Assembly: GCF_963082655.1 (NCBI RefSeq)
Contig: NC_081553.1
Location: 17,450,643 to 17,514,642, forward strand
DNA: 64,000 bases
Direction: 5' to 3'
Origin: Stomoxys calcitrans
Lineage: Eukaryota; Arthropoda; Insecta; Diptera; Muscidae
Within the stretch, counting starts at the first letter, position 1. Each line of letters opens with the position of its first letter. The notes below the pieces were generated by a model. It was not told the DNA's origin and made no database searches. It was given only the letters and a program-made list of their open reading frames with translations. Below, piece by piece: positions 20,841-32,810 of this stretch. The translations under genes and the position numbers were made by a program.

Positions 20841-22328
20841 ACTAAAAATGCGTTAAGTTCGGCCGGATCTAACTTTGGATACCCACCACCTCGGTGGGTA
20901 AACCACCTTTCGTCAGAATCCGGTGAAAAATGCATAATTTATGCCCACATAGAAGCTTTATCGAAATATGGTCCGATTTGGACCAAATTCGACATGGATA
21001 TTGAGTGGTCTAATAAGTACAAGTCATTGTTCAATTTTGCAGAACAAAATATAGGTCTTTTTGGGAGCCATATCCAAATATTGACCGATGTGAACCATAT
21101 ACGACACGGATCCGATCTGGGCTAAAATGAAGAAAGTTGTCGAAGAGCCTATCACAACTCACTGTCCCAAATTTCGGGTAAATCGGATAATAAATGCGCC
21201 TTTCATGGGCCCAAGACCTTAAATCGAGAGATCGCTCTATATGGCAGCTTTATCCAAATCTGGAGCGATCTGAGCCAAATTTAAGAAGAATTTTGAAGGG
21301 CCTAACACAACACACTGTATCAAATTTCGGTGAAATCGGACAATAAATGCGACCTTAAATCGAGAGGTCACTCTATATGGCAGCTATATACAATTCTGAA
21401 CCGATCAGTGCAATATTGCAAAAAGTTGTTGAGGGGCCTAACATAACTCACTGTCCCACATTTTGACAACATCGAACAGTAAATGCGCATTATATAGGCC
21501 CAAAACCTTAAATCGACAACACAACCTAACACAACACACTGTATCAAATTTCGGTGAAATCGGACAATAAATGCGACCTTAAATCGAGAGGTCACTCTAT
21601 ATGGCAGCTATATACAATTCTGAACCGATCAGTGCAATATTGCAAAAAGTTGTTGAGGGGCCTAACATAACTCACTGTCCCACATTTTGACAACATCGAA
21701 CAGTAAATGCGCATTATATAGGCCCAAAACCTTAAATCGAGAGATTGGTTTATATGGCAGCTACATATATCTAAATCTGAACCAATCTGAGCCGAATAGA
21801 AAAATGATATTGAAGGGACCAACACAACTCACTGTCTCAAATTTTGGCAAAATCAGACAATAAATGCGCCTTTTATGGGCCCAACACCTTAAATCGAGAG
21901 ATCTGTCTATATGGAAGCTATATCCAAATCTGGACCGACCTGAGCCACTTTGAAGATGGATGTCGAGTGGCCTTACGCAACTCACTGTCCCATATTTCAA
22001 CAAAATCCGATAATAAATGTTCTTTTATGGGCCTAAGACTCTAAATCGGCGGATCGGTCTATATGGGGGTTATATTAAGATATATTCCGATATAGCCCAT
22101 CTTCGAACAAAAAAAGAATCTGTACAATGTTTCAGCTCAATATCTCTATTTTAAAGACTGTAGCGTGATTTCAACAGACAGACGGACGGACATGGCTTGA
22201 TCGTCTTAGATTTTTACGCTGATCAAGAATATATATACTTTATAGGGCTGGAAATGGATATTTCGATGTGTTGCAAACGGAATGACAAAATGAATATACC
22301 CTCATCCTTCAATGGTGAGTATAAAAAA
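20841..22328 (+). repeat. INE-1-like repeat, subfamily A, complete
   Basis: The head AAAATGCGTTAAGTTCGGCC and ACCCACCACCTCGG starts at 20841. Nine or so monomers follow with GGCAGCTATATCCAAATCTG and AATCGGACAATAAATGCG. The tail runs ACAGACAGACGGACGGACAT, GATCAAGAATATATATAC, GGAAATGGATATTTCGATGT and ends GGTGAGTATAAAAA at 22313-22327. Short frames on both strands here are monomer translations, not genes. Confidence 0.85.
21301..21750. repeat. 225-bp tandem duplication within the INE copy
   Basis: Units 21301-21525 and 21526-21750 look almost identical. The match includes the unusual block CAGTGCAATATTGCAAAAAG and the deletion CGACCTTAAATCGAGAGG. The first unit ends with a short extra CAACACAA at the junction. 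A recent event. Confidence 0.85.
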
Positions 22329-22655
22329 CTCACTCTGGTAGTTAGAGTGGTGTGTGTCTTGTAGCCCCTGTGCCGTGTAGCAGAATATACATATAGCAAG
22401 TTTACAGCAATCCTAATCGAGCAGAATTAAACTGACTGCTCTGACGAAACATACTTGAAACCAGTGCTACCCTTGTTTGCCGAGGGACATTAATTTCTCT
22501 AGCTGGTATGGGGAGCTGATGGTCTTCAAGAACGGCATACCTTTGGTAGCTGCTTCCCGCTTCCGTAACGATATGATCGTGAATGATATTTAAACCCGCC
22601 TGATACGCTGCTTAAACTAGAGTGTCCCTTTTGTAACTTTGAACATTTACCTAAA

Positions 22656-23001
22656 GGCTCTATTACACGGCATGTAGTTGTCTTATGATATGTCAAATTT
22701 AGCACACACAAGCATAAAGAAATCAGCTGTTTTTTTTTTGTCAGTCGAATGAAAGCAACCTCAAATTAAATTGTTTTTACATATTTATGATTTGATTAGC
22801 TTTCTCACAACTTAGACAATTTTTACGCATAATAGAAATCAGCTTTTGCTCAAATTTTTAGGTTATTTCATACGAAAATAACATACAGGTGTGATAGCTA
22901 AAATGATGAATCGTTTGTAAATTGACAGACAAACATTTTCAATTACAATGAATACAAAAAGTGAAATGTCATAAGACATCTACATGTCGTGTAATAGCAC
23001 C
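22656..23001. mobile_element. 346-bp TIR element (MITE)
   Basis: The left end GGCTCTATTACACGGCATGT then AGTTGTCTTATGATATGTC is mirrored by the right end GACATCTACATGTCGTGTAA then TAGCACC, an inverted repeat of about 40 bp with few mismatches. CTAAA precedes the left end (22651-22655) and TTAAA follows the right (23002-23006), a possible 5-bp target duplication with one mismatch. No transposase inside. Related but decayed motifs (ACAAATACAAATGGTGTAAA) occur at 23140-23420. Confidence 0.65.
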
Positions 23002-23535
23002 TTAAAGATCACGAATGTCCAACATGACATATCTGGACGGTGGTTGCCCAACCATAAAAAAGGGTTATTTGTTTGGCTGCTATGCTGCGCTTACAAACCG
23101 GTAGATTTTGCTTATGTTTTTATCAGACGATATGCATTTGTCAAATGACATGCCATTTCTCAATCCATATGGCTTTCAATATGTAGGTCAGCTACGAATA
23201 AAGGGCGCTCTAATCGGCATATATTTGTCTTATGTATTGTAGTTTTTTTATACACATGTGTATGCAAGTACGTTGGATGAAGATAGAGATCTCTTAAATC
23301 AATGAAATTACATATTTGTTTCAACATTCAAATTTGTCATGTCATATGACAAATACAAATGGTGTAAAACAGCTGTAGACAACATCTAAATTTGTCTATG
23401 TTCAAATGATATGTTATCGTTACCATTTGGGGGATATGTAAAGAGTGATGATTCAGCATTTTATTTTATTTTTGGGATCTGCCTAACTGAGCTTGTCGGC
23501 GTATTAAAACTCCTCTGGCGTTTTAAAGCGTATAC

Positions 23536-24060
23536 ACCCACCATAGGTATGGGTGTATAATAAAATAATCTGTAACACCTCGGATTTTATATCTGCGAAC
23601 TCATAAAGTAAATATATTCTAGATCGCCTTGACATTCGCCAAATCGATATATTCGACAAACCGACGGACGTCCGTCTGTCGAATCGGTCGAACGAATAAA
23701 GTTATTCGCTTGAAATTTGGCAAAGTTATTTCTTATTGATGTAGGTCGTTGAAGATTGCAAATGATCATATCGCCTCCGATTCGGATAGAGCTCCCATAT
23801 ATAGTGGCTGTCATAGCCAATTAAAGTTATATAGTGGTCCTTCGACTTGAATTCTTCAGCCCCCGACAGTCGCAATTCTGGTTCGATTTTGCAATTAGTG
23901 TTTTTTTTTTTTTTTTGGCTTACATACCCATATACCTGATATTGCTACCATAAATCCAATATCCTAAGTAGTTTTCTAAGGCTTGAAGCTTAAATTTTTG
24001 ATTAGTTTGGCAGAATTTTGGTACGTAGAGTACAATAATCCTCAGTTCAAAAGAGCGGTC
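23536..24060 (-). repeat. Diverged INE subfamily B copy, minus strand
   Basis: The tail CACCCACCATAGGTATGGGT and core AAAGTAAATATATTCTAGATC are followed by CCGTCTGTCG and weak monomers. Divergence from the other copies is high, so this is an old insertion. Confidence 0.6.
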
Positions 24061-25640
24061 TAGTGCTAAACTGCTGATTCATCTCAGTGTATACTTAGAA
24101 AATTATCGATCATTTCAACAACCCCACAATAGGTTAATCAGTGCCGGATATTTATCGCCACATTAGGAAATTGCCCGTTTCATTTTATGGGGCTTCGATA
24201 AATTCCAAATATGACTAGTGATCTGGTTGGAACGACTTTAATAATAGTGCTCCATTAATAAAAGTGCTTTAAATTCTCTGAAAATAAATTTTGGCTATGT
24301 TCGTTGAGTCCAGAATTCAGTTCCATGATTCTAGGGCCAGTAAGATCGAACTAACAAATGGGTAATGGATAAATTGGCTTCATCTAAATTATTAGTCCAC
24401 TAGTTATAAAGCGAAGCTACCGGGGCTCAAAGCTCAGCACGTTAAAGTAATTATCTTCGTACTAATAGTGGCGACATATGTGAGGTATTCAGATGTGTAA
24501 TACTAATATGTTGCTCTGCAGTTCGGACTTGGCGAAATTTGCGTTTGGTGCTACCGCGGAGGACTGATGTCAAGCTTATAATTGTTTCTTGTTGTATGCT
24601 AGAGAATCCACATTGTACGTAAGTAAATCTTGTAGTTTCAAGATTTCCCGTGTGAATCCCATCGACGGTATTTTTATTTTTTTTTAATGTTGAAACTGTT
24701 GTAATGCATTTCTTTTAATTACTTTCAATTTCAAAAATCTCATCATTAACCCCACCAAATTTTGCAAAAATTTTGAACTTGATAACTAATCGTATTATTA
24801 AATTGTGTTCACTCGATCAGATTACTGTCAGACATAGATTTATTCTTAGTTTTTGAGTGTTACTAGCCAATTAGACAACACACAGTATAAAAATTACTTT
24901 ATCTCAATATCTGATTGAGAATCATTTTAATGCATAATATAACACTTTAGTTAACTCATCAAACTAATGTGTTTCAATTATTGAAGGGAAGGGCTAATTT
25001 TAACATTGAGCATGTTTGACATAGTTTGTTTGCAGTAGGCACAATTTAAATTAGACAGACTATGTTTCAAACAAATCGAGAATTAGTTGCGATACAACTG
25101 CGATTGCTTAGGTGGCCACGTTCAAGTTTGAACTAAAAATATCCCAAACCTACCACGCAACTCGTGTGTCAAGATCACAAGGTCCAGAGTAATTTCAATG
25201 CCAACTGTTTAGCAAGATAGGTTCGAATGTGTATCAAGTTTTTCTATTTTATTTTTTGCCGGCATGGAAGTAAATGCAAATCGCCTATTTGAAACCAAAA
25301 ATGTGTCATAGAAGCAGCGGAAGCTAAAACGAGGTGTTTCCCCATTTAATATCGGTGTTACTGTTACTACCTACCAATGGTAATCATAGTGGTAGCCATC
25401 GTTGTCATTTCTTGAATATGTAATTTAAAGAATGACAAGACATTTTTTCTTAAGAATGTTGTAGATTTTCATCGAATATATTAAAAAATATGTATATTCT
25501 ATATTTAAGTTGGCAGCTAAGTGGTTTATCTTGTCAATTTTGCATACAATGAATTCGTTTAATAGACTCTTTAATATTCATACAACTAGAAAAATAAGAT
25601 TGTTTTAAACTTTTGTATATCCCTTGAATATTAGGTAGTA
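24061..25640. other. AT-rich intergenic DNA with one faint SINE relic
   Basis: A decayed SINE middle (GTGGCGACATATGTGAGGTA then CAGTTCGGACTTGGC) is visible at 24465-24535. Otherwise there is no repeat or gene I can support. Confidence 0.45.
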
Positions 25641-25649
25641 TGAGGATAT

Positions 25650-25820
25650 TTTCATAGCCTACGAACTTAGGCCTGTAAATCATCGAAATATTGATCTGAG
25701 AACCTGCATATGACTTTCTAATTCGATTGAAGCATGCCCGTCCCTATGTCTGTCAAAAGAACGCTAATTATGTGCCAATACTTCTTATTAGTATTGTAAA
25801 TGGCCCAAAATGGTCAACGG
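25650..25820 (-). repeat. INE subfamily B fragment
   Basis: TCGAAATATTGATCTGAGA, CATGCCCGTCCCTATGTCTG and AATACTTCTTATTAGTATTG give the tail-proximal order of a minus-strand copy. It is cut off by the SINE that starts at 25822. Confidence 0.6.
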
Positions 25821-25821
25821 A

Positions 25822-25962
25822 GGCTACCGTAGCGCAGAGGTTATCATGTCCGTCTTTTACGCTGAACGCCTGGGTTTGAACCCTGATGAGAACATAAGAA
25901 CAATTTTCAGTGGGGGTTATCCCCTCTTAACGCTGGCGACTTTTGTGAGGTATGGCTGGCAA
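25822..25962 (+). repeat. SINE 5' half with pol III boxes
   Basis: TAGCGCAGAGG (A box) and GGTTTGAACCC (B box, one change from consensus) are present, followed by TTTTCAGTGGGGGTTATCCC and TTTTGTGAGGTATGGC. It is truncated where the next INE head begins, so the INE may have inserted into it. Confidence 0.75.
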
Positions 25963-26506
25963 CTTAATAAGGCGTTAAGTTCGGCCGGGCCAACCTTTGG
26001 ATACCCACCACCTAGGGTATATATGTAAATCACCTTAAGTCATAATCCGGTGAAAAATACATGCCGAATCCACAACCTCGGGTATATAGTAAACACCCTT
26101 AAATCATAATCCGGTGAAAAATACATGTATCGAAATATGGTCCGATTTGCACTAAATTCGGCACGAACATTTTACAAGTTATTGTTCAATTTTGTGGATT
26201 AAAGTGTTGGTATTTTTGGTAGCTATATATTTTGGTAGCATGTCGAAAAGCCTAACATAAGTCAATGTGTCAAATTTCGGCGAAACCGAATGAAAAATGC
26301 TCCTTTTATGGGTCCATGACCTTAAATCTAGAGATCGGTCTATATGGAAGCTATATCCAAATCTGATCCGATCTGAGCCAAATTGCAGAAAGATGTCGAG
26401 GAGCCTAACACAACTCACTGTTCCAAATTTCGGCGACATCGGACAATAAATGCGCCTTTTATGGGCCCAAAACCGTAAATCTAGAGATCGGTCTATATGG
26501 CAGCTA

Positions 26507-27113
26507 AAGGGTGATTTTTTTGAGGTTAGGATTTTCATGCATTAGTATTTGACAGATCACGTGGGATTTCAGACATGGTGTCAAAGAGAAAGATGCTCAG
26601 TATGCTTTGACATTTCATCATGAATAGACTTACTAACGAGCAACGCTTGCAAATCATTAAATTTTATTACCAAAATCAGTGTTCGGTTCGAAATGTGTTC
26701 ATTCACCGTAACGTTGCGTCCAACAGCATCTTTGAAAAAATACGGTCCAATGATTCCACCAGCGTACAAACCACACCAAACAGTGCATTTTTCGGGATGC
26801 ATGGGCAGTTCTTGAACGGCTTCTGGTTGCTCTTCACTCCAAATGCGGCAATTTTGCTTATTTACGTAGCCATTCAACCAGAAATGAGCCTCATCGCTGA
26901 ACAAAATTTGTCAAAATTTGAACACATTTCGAACCGAACACTGATTTTGGTAATAAAATTCAATGATTTGCAAGCGTTGCTCGTTAGTAAGTCTATTCAT
27001 GATGAAATGTCAAAGCATACTGAGCATCTTTCTCTTTGACACCATGTCTGAAATCCCACGTGATCTGTCCAATACTAATGCATGAAAATCCTAACCTCAA
27101 AAAAATCACCCTT
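26507..27113. mobile_element. Mariner-superfamily deletion derivative with 195-bp inverted arms
   Basis: TA duplications (26505-26506, 27114-27115) flank a 607-bp element starting AAGGGTGATTTTTTTGAGG. The arms 26507-26701 and 26919-27113 are reverse complements with about two mismatches I can find. Each contains the terminal repeat plus the transposase start, MNRLTNEQRLQIIKFYYQNQ in the left arm and one residue different in the right. The 217-bp centre carries a minus-strand piece of the catalytic domain: FSDEAHFWLNGYVNKQNC (second-Asp region) to GGIIGPYFFKDAVGRNV. The DNA-binding rest and the third acidic residue are missing. It cannot make a transposase but has both ends for mobilisation in trans. 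Confidence 0.85.
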
Positions 27114-27295
27114 TATATCCAAATCTGATCCGATCTGAGCCAAATTGCAGAAAGATGTCGAGGAGCCTAACACAACTCACTGTTCCAAATTTCGGCGACA
27201 TCGGACAATAAATGCGCCTTTTATGGGCCCAAAACCTTAAATCTAGAGAGCTATATCCAAATCTGCACCGATCTGGGCCAAATTGCAGAAAGATG

Positions 27296-27622
27296 CAATT
27301 CAAATGCAAATTTGCAAATTTTGCCCATGAACATTCCACTAAGGAACAGGGGAAAACTTCTCACATATCAATGAGTGCAATCCGATTCATGTTTAAGCTC
27401 AATGATAAGCAGCCTCGGTTTTATAGCCGAATCCGAACGGGGTGCCGCAGTGCGACACCTCTTGGGAGAGAAGTTTTACATGGCATAGTACCTCGCAAAT
27501 GTTGCCAGCATTAGGAGGGGAAAAATCACTGCTGAAAAATGTTTCTTATGGTCTCACCAGGATTCGAACCCAGGCGTTCAGCGTCATAGGCGGACATGCT
27601 AACCTCTGCGCAACGATGGCAT
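27296..27622 (-). repeat. SINE, reverse orientation, nearly full length
   Basis: CCCATGAACATTCCACTAAG at the left, then CATATCAATGAGTGCAATCC, GGGTGCCGCAGTGCGACACC, the B box as GGATTCGAACC (complement GGTTCGAATCC) at about 27551, and the A-box side CTAACCTCTGCGCAACGATG. It lies inside the INE copy. Confidence 0.8.
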
Positions 27623-28141
27623 CCAACATAACTCACTGCCCTAAATTTCGATGACATCAGACAATAAATGCGCCTTTTATGTGCCCAAAACCTTAAATCT
27701 AGACATCGGTCTATATGGCAGCTATATGCAAATCTGGGTCACATTGAAGAATAATGTCGAGTGATCTAATACAACTCTCTGTCCCAAATTTCAGCAAAAT
27801 CGGATAATAAATGTGGCCTTAATGAGCCTAAGATCTTAAATTGGCGGATCGGTCTATATGGGAGCTATATCAAGATATAGTCCGATATAGCCCATTTTCG
27901 AACTTAACCTGCCTATGGACAAAGAAAGAATCTGTGCAAAATTTCAGCTCAATATCTCTATTTTGAAAGACTGTAGCGTGATTTCAGCAGACAGACGTAC
28001 GGACGGACATGGCTTGATCGTCTAAGATTATTACGACGATCAAGAATATATATACTTCATAGGGTCGGAAATGGATATTTCGATGTGTTGCAAACGGAAT
28101 GACAAAATGATTACACCCCCATCCTTCGGTGGTGGGTATAA

Positions 28142-28865
28142 TAAAGCTCTTGTGTTTTATTTGTTTTAAATGTATAGGCGCCAAAATGGCTAAAGCTATA
28201 TTCATTGTATATTACAGATAGTCTGGCGAGAGTTATCATAAGCTTGCTTGAAGGTTTTAATTCTGTTTATAGTCAAGAGCAACTGAACAGATTTTTTTTA
28301 AACATTCATCAAATGAAGAGTTTGGGGCTCTACTAGGACATAAGGTTCTTTCATATTTTACCCTACAACGATACTGTGGTACAATGTATGATTGATATAA
28401 CTTGGTGAATTTGTGTGTAATACCTAAAAGAAAAGAAGAATCACCGTGATTGATCTGATCCCTTTGCAACAATTCTATGCGGTTTATTTGTACTCATTTG
28501 TACTAGAGATGGCTTATTGCATATGACCACATAACACAATTCCATTTCGCTTTAACAAAAATTATAACATAAATCTCGCAAAAACAAAATAATGGTATTG
28601 TTTGGGGGCGCCCAGTTATACTTTGCAAAGCAAGAAACGTTTTTGAAACAACAGTCTGCATAAAGGTTTTGTCGACCAAAGTACAAAACTTGTTATAAGC
28701 TGACAAGACGCATGTGAATTTTGCACAATCAGCATCAGTAATGTTATTTAATATACAATTACTACACTGGCCTCCAATATGTATGAAATATGACTTTTCA
28801 GTTACTACCTTAATTTGGAGTATACGTATATTTTCAGCTTTGCTGAAGATTATTCGTCTCTTTTT
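28142..28865. other. Intergenic DNA, nothing recognised
   Basis: No repeat family, RNA or coding signature is visible. Confidence 0.4.
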
Positions 28866-29288
28866 ATACTCTCCACCTAGAATGGGGGTATACTAACCTC
28901 ATCATTTCGTTTGCAACACATCGATATATTGGTCCAAGACCCCATAAAGTATTCATACTCTTGATCGCCATGACATTTTAAGTTGATCAAGCCATGACTG
29001 TCCGTCTGTCCGTTAGTGGAAAGCACGCTAAATTACAAAGTATTTAGTAATTTAGCGTGCTTTCCACGCTAAATTAGTAGTATTACTTCCTGGAAGTGTA
29101 AGTCAGTTGGGATTATAAATGTGCCATATCGGTCCGTATTTAGAGATAGCCCCCATACTAACCGATCTAGGATTTTTAATTCTTGAACCTCTAAAGGGAG
29201 CAATTCTTATCCGATTTGGTCGAAATTTTGCGTAAAGTGTTTTGTTTTGACTTCCAACTACTATGCCCAGTACGGTTTAAATAGGTCA
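28866..29288 (-). repeat. INE subfamily B, truncated, minus strand
   Basis: The tail TATACTCTCCACCTAGAATG is followed by CCGTCTGTCCGTTAGTGG and two monomers. The copy stops at about 29288, where a plus-strand head begins. A perfect 21-bp hairpin interrupts the tail. Confidence 0.7.
29016..29067. repeat. Perfect 21-bp inverted repeat
   Basis: Arms 29016-29036 and 29047-29067 are exact reverse complements (GTGGAAAGCACGCTAAATTA plus one base) around a 10-base loop. The left arm is the normal INE sequence at this position, so the right arm is a reversed duplicate. Confidence 0.9.
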
Positions 29289-29575
29289 AGTAAAAACGTG
29301 TTAAGTTCAGCCGGGACGAATTTTGGGAATCCACCACCATGGATTCTGCTAAAAATTTCTGCAAACATTTAAATAATTTAGACCATACATGGTACGATTG
29401 TTGGAAGTCGTAACGAAACACTGAAGCAAAATTCCACCCCAACCAATTAACAATTGCGGCTTTTAGAGGCTCAGGATGTCAAATCGGGATATCGGTTTAT
29501 ATGGGACCTATATAAGGTTATAGACCAATTCAGACCATACTGGGCACGATTGTTCAAAGTTGTAACAAAACACTA
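29284..29575 (+). repeat. INE subfamily B head fragment
   Basis: AAGTAAAAACGTGTTAAGTT and ATCCACCACCATGGATTCTG make the head, followed by two monomers. It ends at ACAAAACACTACACAG, where an AT-rich TIR-type repeat begins. Confidence 0.65.
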
Positions 29576-31520
29576 CACAGAAAGAAATAAAAATTGGTTT
29601 CAATCACGAAATTAATGAATACAATTAATTTTTTAGTTGAAAATACTTCAATCATGAAAATTATAAAAACAATCACCGTTTGTGAAGAAGTAATTGAAAA
29701 AACTTCAAAAAAAAAGTGTTATATTCAGTTAAAAAAATTATTGAAATTATTGACATTTCAAATGATTGAATTTTTTTGAAATCTGGTTTGGCTGCCATGG
29801 GATTGCTATAAATTTACCGAAATGTGGGACAATGGACCTTCCTGCTTCCAGGCTACATTGCATGTATTATAAAAAAAGGGGTATAGGGTCTAACACCAAT
29901 TTGTAACTCAAACTTTTTGGATTCAATTAAAAATACTATTGATTCAATTAACTTTTTAACTGAAAATTTTTAAATTGTAATCATGATTATGATTGAAAAT
30001 TTCAGATTTATGCAAAAAAATGGCATGCCGAACATTTTGTTGATTTCTGACGCAATTTTAACCGAATCTTTATCATTGCATTCCAATTTATACTTTTACA
30101 TAGGGACACATTTACTCGGTATAATGTCTAAATGGTATAAGTCCAATATAATAACATTTATTTATCGTAAATTCTTGGTCCTCAAACGAAAGAAATTTAA
30201 GGACATGGAAGAAGTTAGACGTGGTATTTATAAATATTTGTATACCCTCCACCATAGGATGGAGGTATACTAATTCCATCATTCTGTTTGAAACACCTCG
30301 AAATATGCGTCTCAGACCCCATAAATTATATATATTCTTGATCGTCATGACATTTTAAGTCGATTTAGCCATATCCGTCCGCCTGTCTGTTGAAAGCACG
30401 CTAACTTTCGAAGGAGTAAAGCTAGGAGCTTGAAATTTTTCACAAATACTTCTTATTAGTGTAGGTTGGTTGGGATTGTAAATGAGCCAAATCGGTCTAT
30501 GTTTTGATATAGCTGCCATATAAACCGATCATGGGTGTTGATTTCTTGAGCCTCTATGGGGCGTAATTCTCGTCTGATTTGGCTGCAATTTTGCACGTGG
30601 TGTTTTGGTATCACTTCCAACAACCATGCTAAGTATGGTTCAAATCGATTCATAACATCGTATATCTGCCATATAAACCGATCTGGGATCTTGATTTCTT
30701 GAGCGGCTAGAGGGCGCAATTCTCATCCGAATTGGTTGAAATTTTGCATGAGGTGTTTTGTTATGACTTCCAATAACCATGCTAAGTATGGCGCAAATCA
30801 GTACATAACCTGATATAGCTGCCATATAAACCGATCTGGGTTCTTGACTTCTTGAGCCTCTAGAGGGCGCGATTTTCATCCGATTAGGCAGAACTTTTGT
30901 ACAACTGCTTCTCCCATGACCAACAACATACGTGTTCAATATAGTCAGAATCGATCTATAGCTTTATGCAGCTACCATATAAACCGACCTCCCGATTTTG
31001 CTTCTTGACCCCCTACAAGGCGCAATTATTATGCGAATGGATAGAAATATTACACAATGACTTCTACAATGTTCAGCATTCAATTCATTTATGGTCCGAG
31101 TCGGACTATAACTTGATACATTTCCAATAGTGAAGAGAGGCTCACAATGGAAAGACAACTTTTTATTCTTTCTTTTAGAAAATATAAATTAAAAAATAAA
31201 TATTTTAAAACAATATATTACTTGTATCTGCAATTTATTCCAACCAAATAAAAATTGTTTATTAATGCAAAATATATCAATTATTTCCTTGTATCAAATT
31301 GGTAAAAATGTTATTTGAGAGAAGGGACAACTTTTAAATAAATTGGTTTATTGAGTTAATAAACACTTTAATTGGATTTTTGAACTTGTCATAAATCCAA
31401 ATTAGAAAATTGTTAATCAATGATACAAATTCATTTATAGGTCCGATTTCGGCGAATTTTTTAATTGAATGTACAAATTTCTTAATTGAACCATGTTTTT
31501 AATTTTTGCCGTGTAAGTAA
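29576..31520. repeat. AT-rich repeat family D, split by an INE copy
   Basis: The left part (29576-29760) has GGTTTCAATCACGAAATTAA and ATCACCGTTTGTGAAGAAG. The right part ends TTAATTGAACCATGTTTTTA and TTTTTGCCGTGTAAG near 31518. A relative with the same opening lies at 59340-59470. ACACAG at the left and GCCGTGT at the right suggest a DNA element, but I could not establish full inverted termini. The INE copy 30236-31150 is nested within it. Confidence 0.45.
30236..31150 (-). repeat. INE subfamily B, minus strand
   Basis: The tail TATACCCTCCACCATAGG at 30241, the core TTATATATATTCTTGATCG, CCGTCCGCCTGTCTGTTG, then four monomers with CCATATAAACCGATCTGGG. The head is missing. Confidence 0.75.
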
Positions 31521-31721
31521 AGTGTCACCAAAACGAATATTGATAATTCTATGAAAAAGACACATAAAACAATGATACAAATTCATTTATAGGTCCCATT
31601 TCGGCGAATTTTTTAATTGAATGTACAAATTTCTTAATTGAACCATGTTTCTAATTTTTGCCGTGTAAGTAAGGTGTCACCAAAACGAATATTGATAATT
31701 CTATGAAAAAGACACATAAAA
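31418..31721. repeat. 152-bp tandem duplication
   Basis: Units 31418-31569 and 31570-31721 differ at only a few positions (for example GTCCGATTT versus GTCCCATTT). Each contains the family D end TTTTTGCCGTGTAAG plus flanking ACCAAAACGAATATTGATAA, so the duplication includes the element boundary. Confidence 0.85.
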
Positions 31722-32608
31722 ATATATATTACATTAAATCAATAGTTGGGCTTACAATCAAAAATGTATTAAAAAGGTTTTTTTTTAAGAAATATGTACC
31801 AGAAGGCCAGCAACGAGAGCCATATAAAGTAGAGTTTAATCATTGTTAAAGTATTTTACTGAAAAAAAATCTTCAAACACTCGTCTAAAAATTTCAACTT
31901 GGATTTAGTCAGTTTCCCTGATATATCCACAGTAGCATTTTAAATGCATCAAATATACATTTTCTATAAAATATTTATCCCGCCATTGAGACTGCATGAG
32001 TAAAAAAATGCTTTCAATTTCAATGGTCAATTCATGCAGAGTTTAAAATTCAGCATCCAAAAAAATACGATTTCTTAAAGACGGGGCAACATAAATAATT
32101 TATGCAATTCACCTCTGAAGTTTAAGCATGTCAATAAAATTCATTTATTATGATAGTTGTGTTGGGTTGTTGTTGGTTTTTTATTGTTTATTGGCACGAA
32201 TTATGTAAGAAACTAGTTTTTTTCTTGATTTTTTAGCAATTATTACTTTTTTGATAAGCATATCATTATTTGAGTAAAATAATTCATATTTTAATTTAAA
32301 AGAATTGTTTCTTGTGGTTATATTTACAATAGCAATATACCGAAGGAATTCGGAGTAAAATTGAATTTAAGTTGCCAATTAAAATTGTACAAAAATCGGT
32401 GTGAAGAAAATTAAGTCGGATGATATATGAATAGAATTATAGGGATATACTCCGATTTATTATTTACGCCAATTTATCGGTAGAAACATATAATTTTCAT
32501 TTATATACATATTTTTAATGTAATGATCTAAACAAGGCTTCCGAATGTATTATTTTCTCTCGTTGAGACAATCCATACCCGATTTGTTACAGCCCATTGT
32601 TATGGATA
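31722..32608. other. AT-rich intergenic DNA
   Basis: A and T runs, no coding or RNA signature. Confidence 0.4.
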
Positions 32609-32810
32609 TCTTCTTCTTATATATAAAAATCAATTTGTGTTCGTTTGTTTGTTTGTGTGTTCCTTATAAACTCAAAAACGGCTGAACCGATTTTCTTGAT
32701 ATTTCCCTTATCCTAATTTTCAGAAACGCCAGATCTCTGTGATGGGTGGTCCGATTTAAGCAATTTAAGCGAAATTTTGTGTGCTCTCTTATAGTAACCT
32801 TAAAATAACA

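Larger units (their letters stand above)
25963..28141 (+). repeat. INE-1-like repeat, subfamily A, carrying two later insertions
   Basis: The head (GCGTTAAGTTCGGCCGGGCC, 25972) and tail (GGACGGACATGGCTTGATCG, GATCAAGAATATATATAC, GGTGGTGGGTATA at 28129-28141) enclose monomers, a 607-bp mariner derivative (26507-27113) and a reversed SINE (27296-27622). Without the insertions the copy would be about 1.2 kb. Confidence 0.85.

Noticed and set aside
21368..22003. Three overlapping minus-strand frames with repeated CHIDRSLDLR-type peptides
   Set aside because: They arise from INE monomers and a tandem duplication, not from a repeat protein.
26620..27039. 139-residue plus-strand frame as a transposase gene
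   Set aside because: Only the first ~27 residues are transposase; the rest reads the catalytic fragment on the wrong strand and then antisense of the inverted arm.
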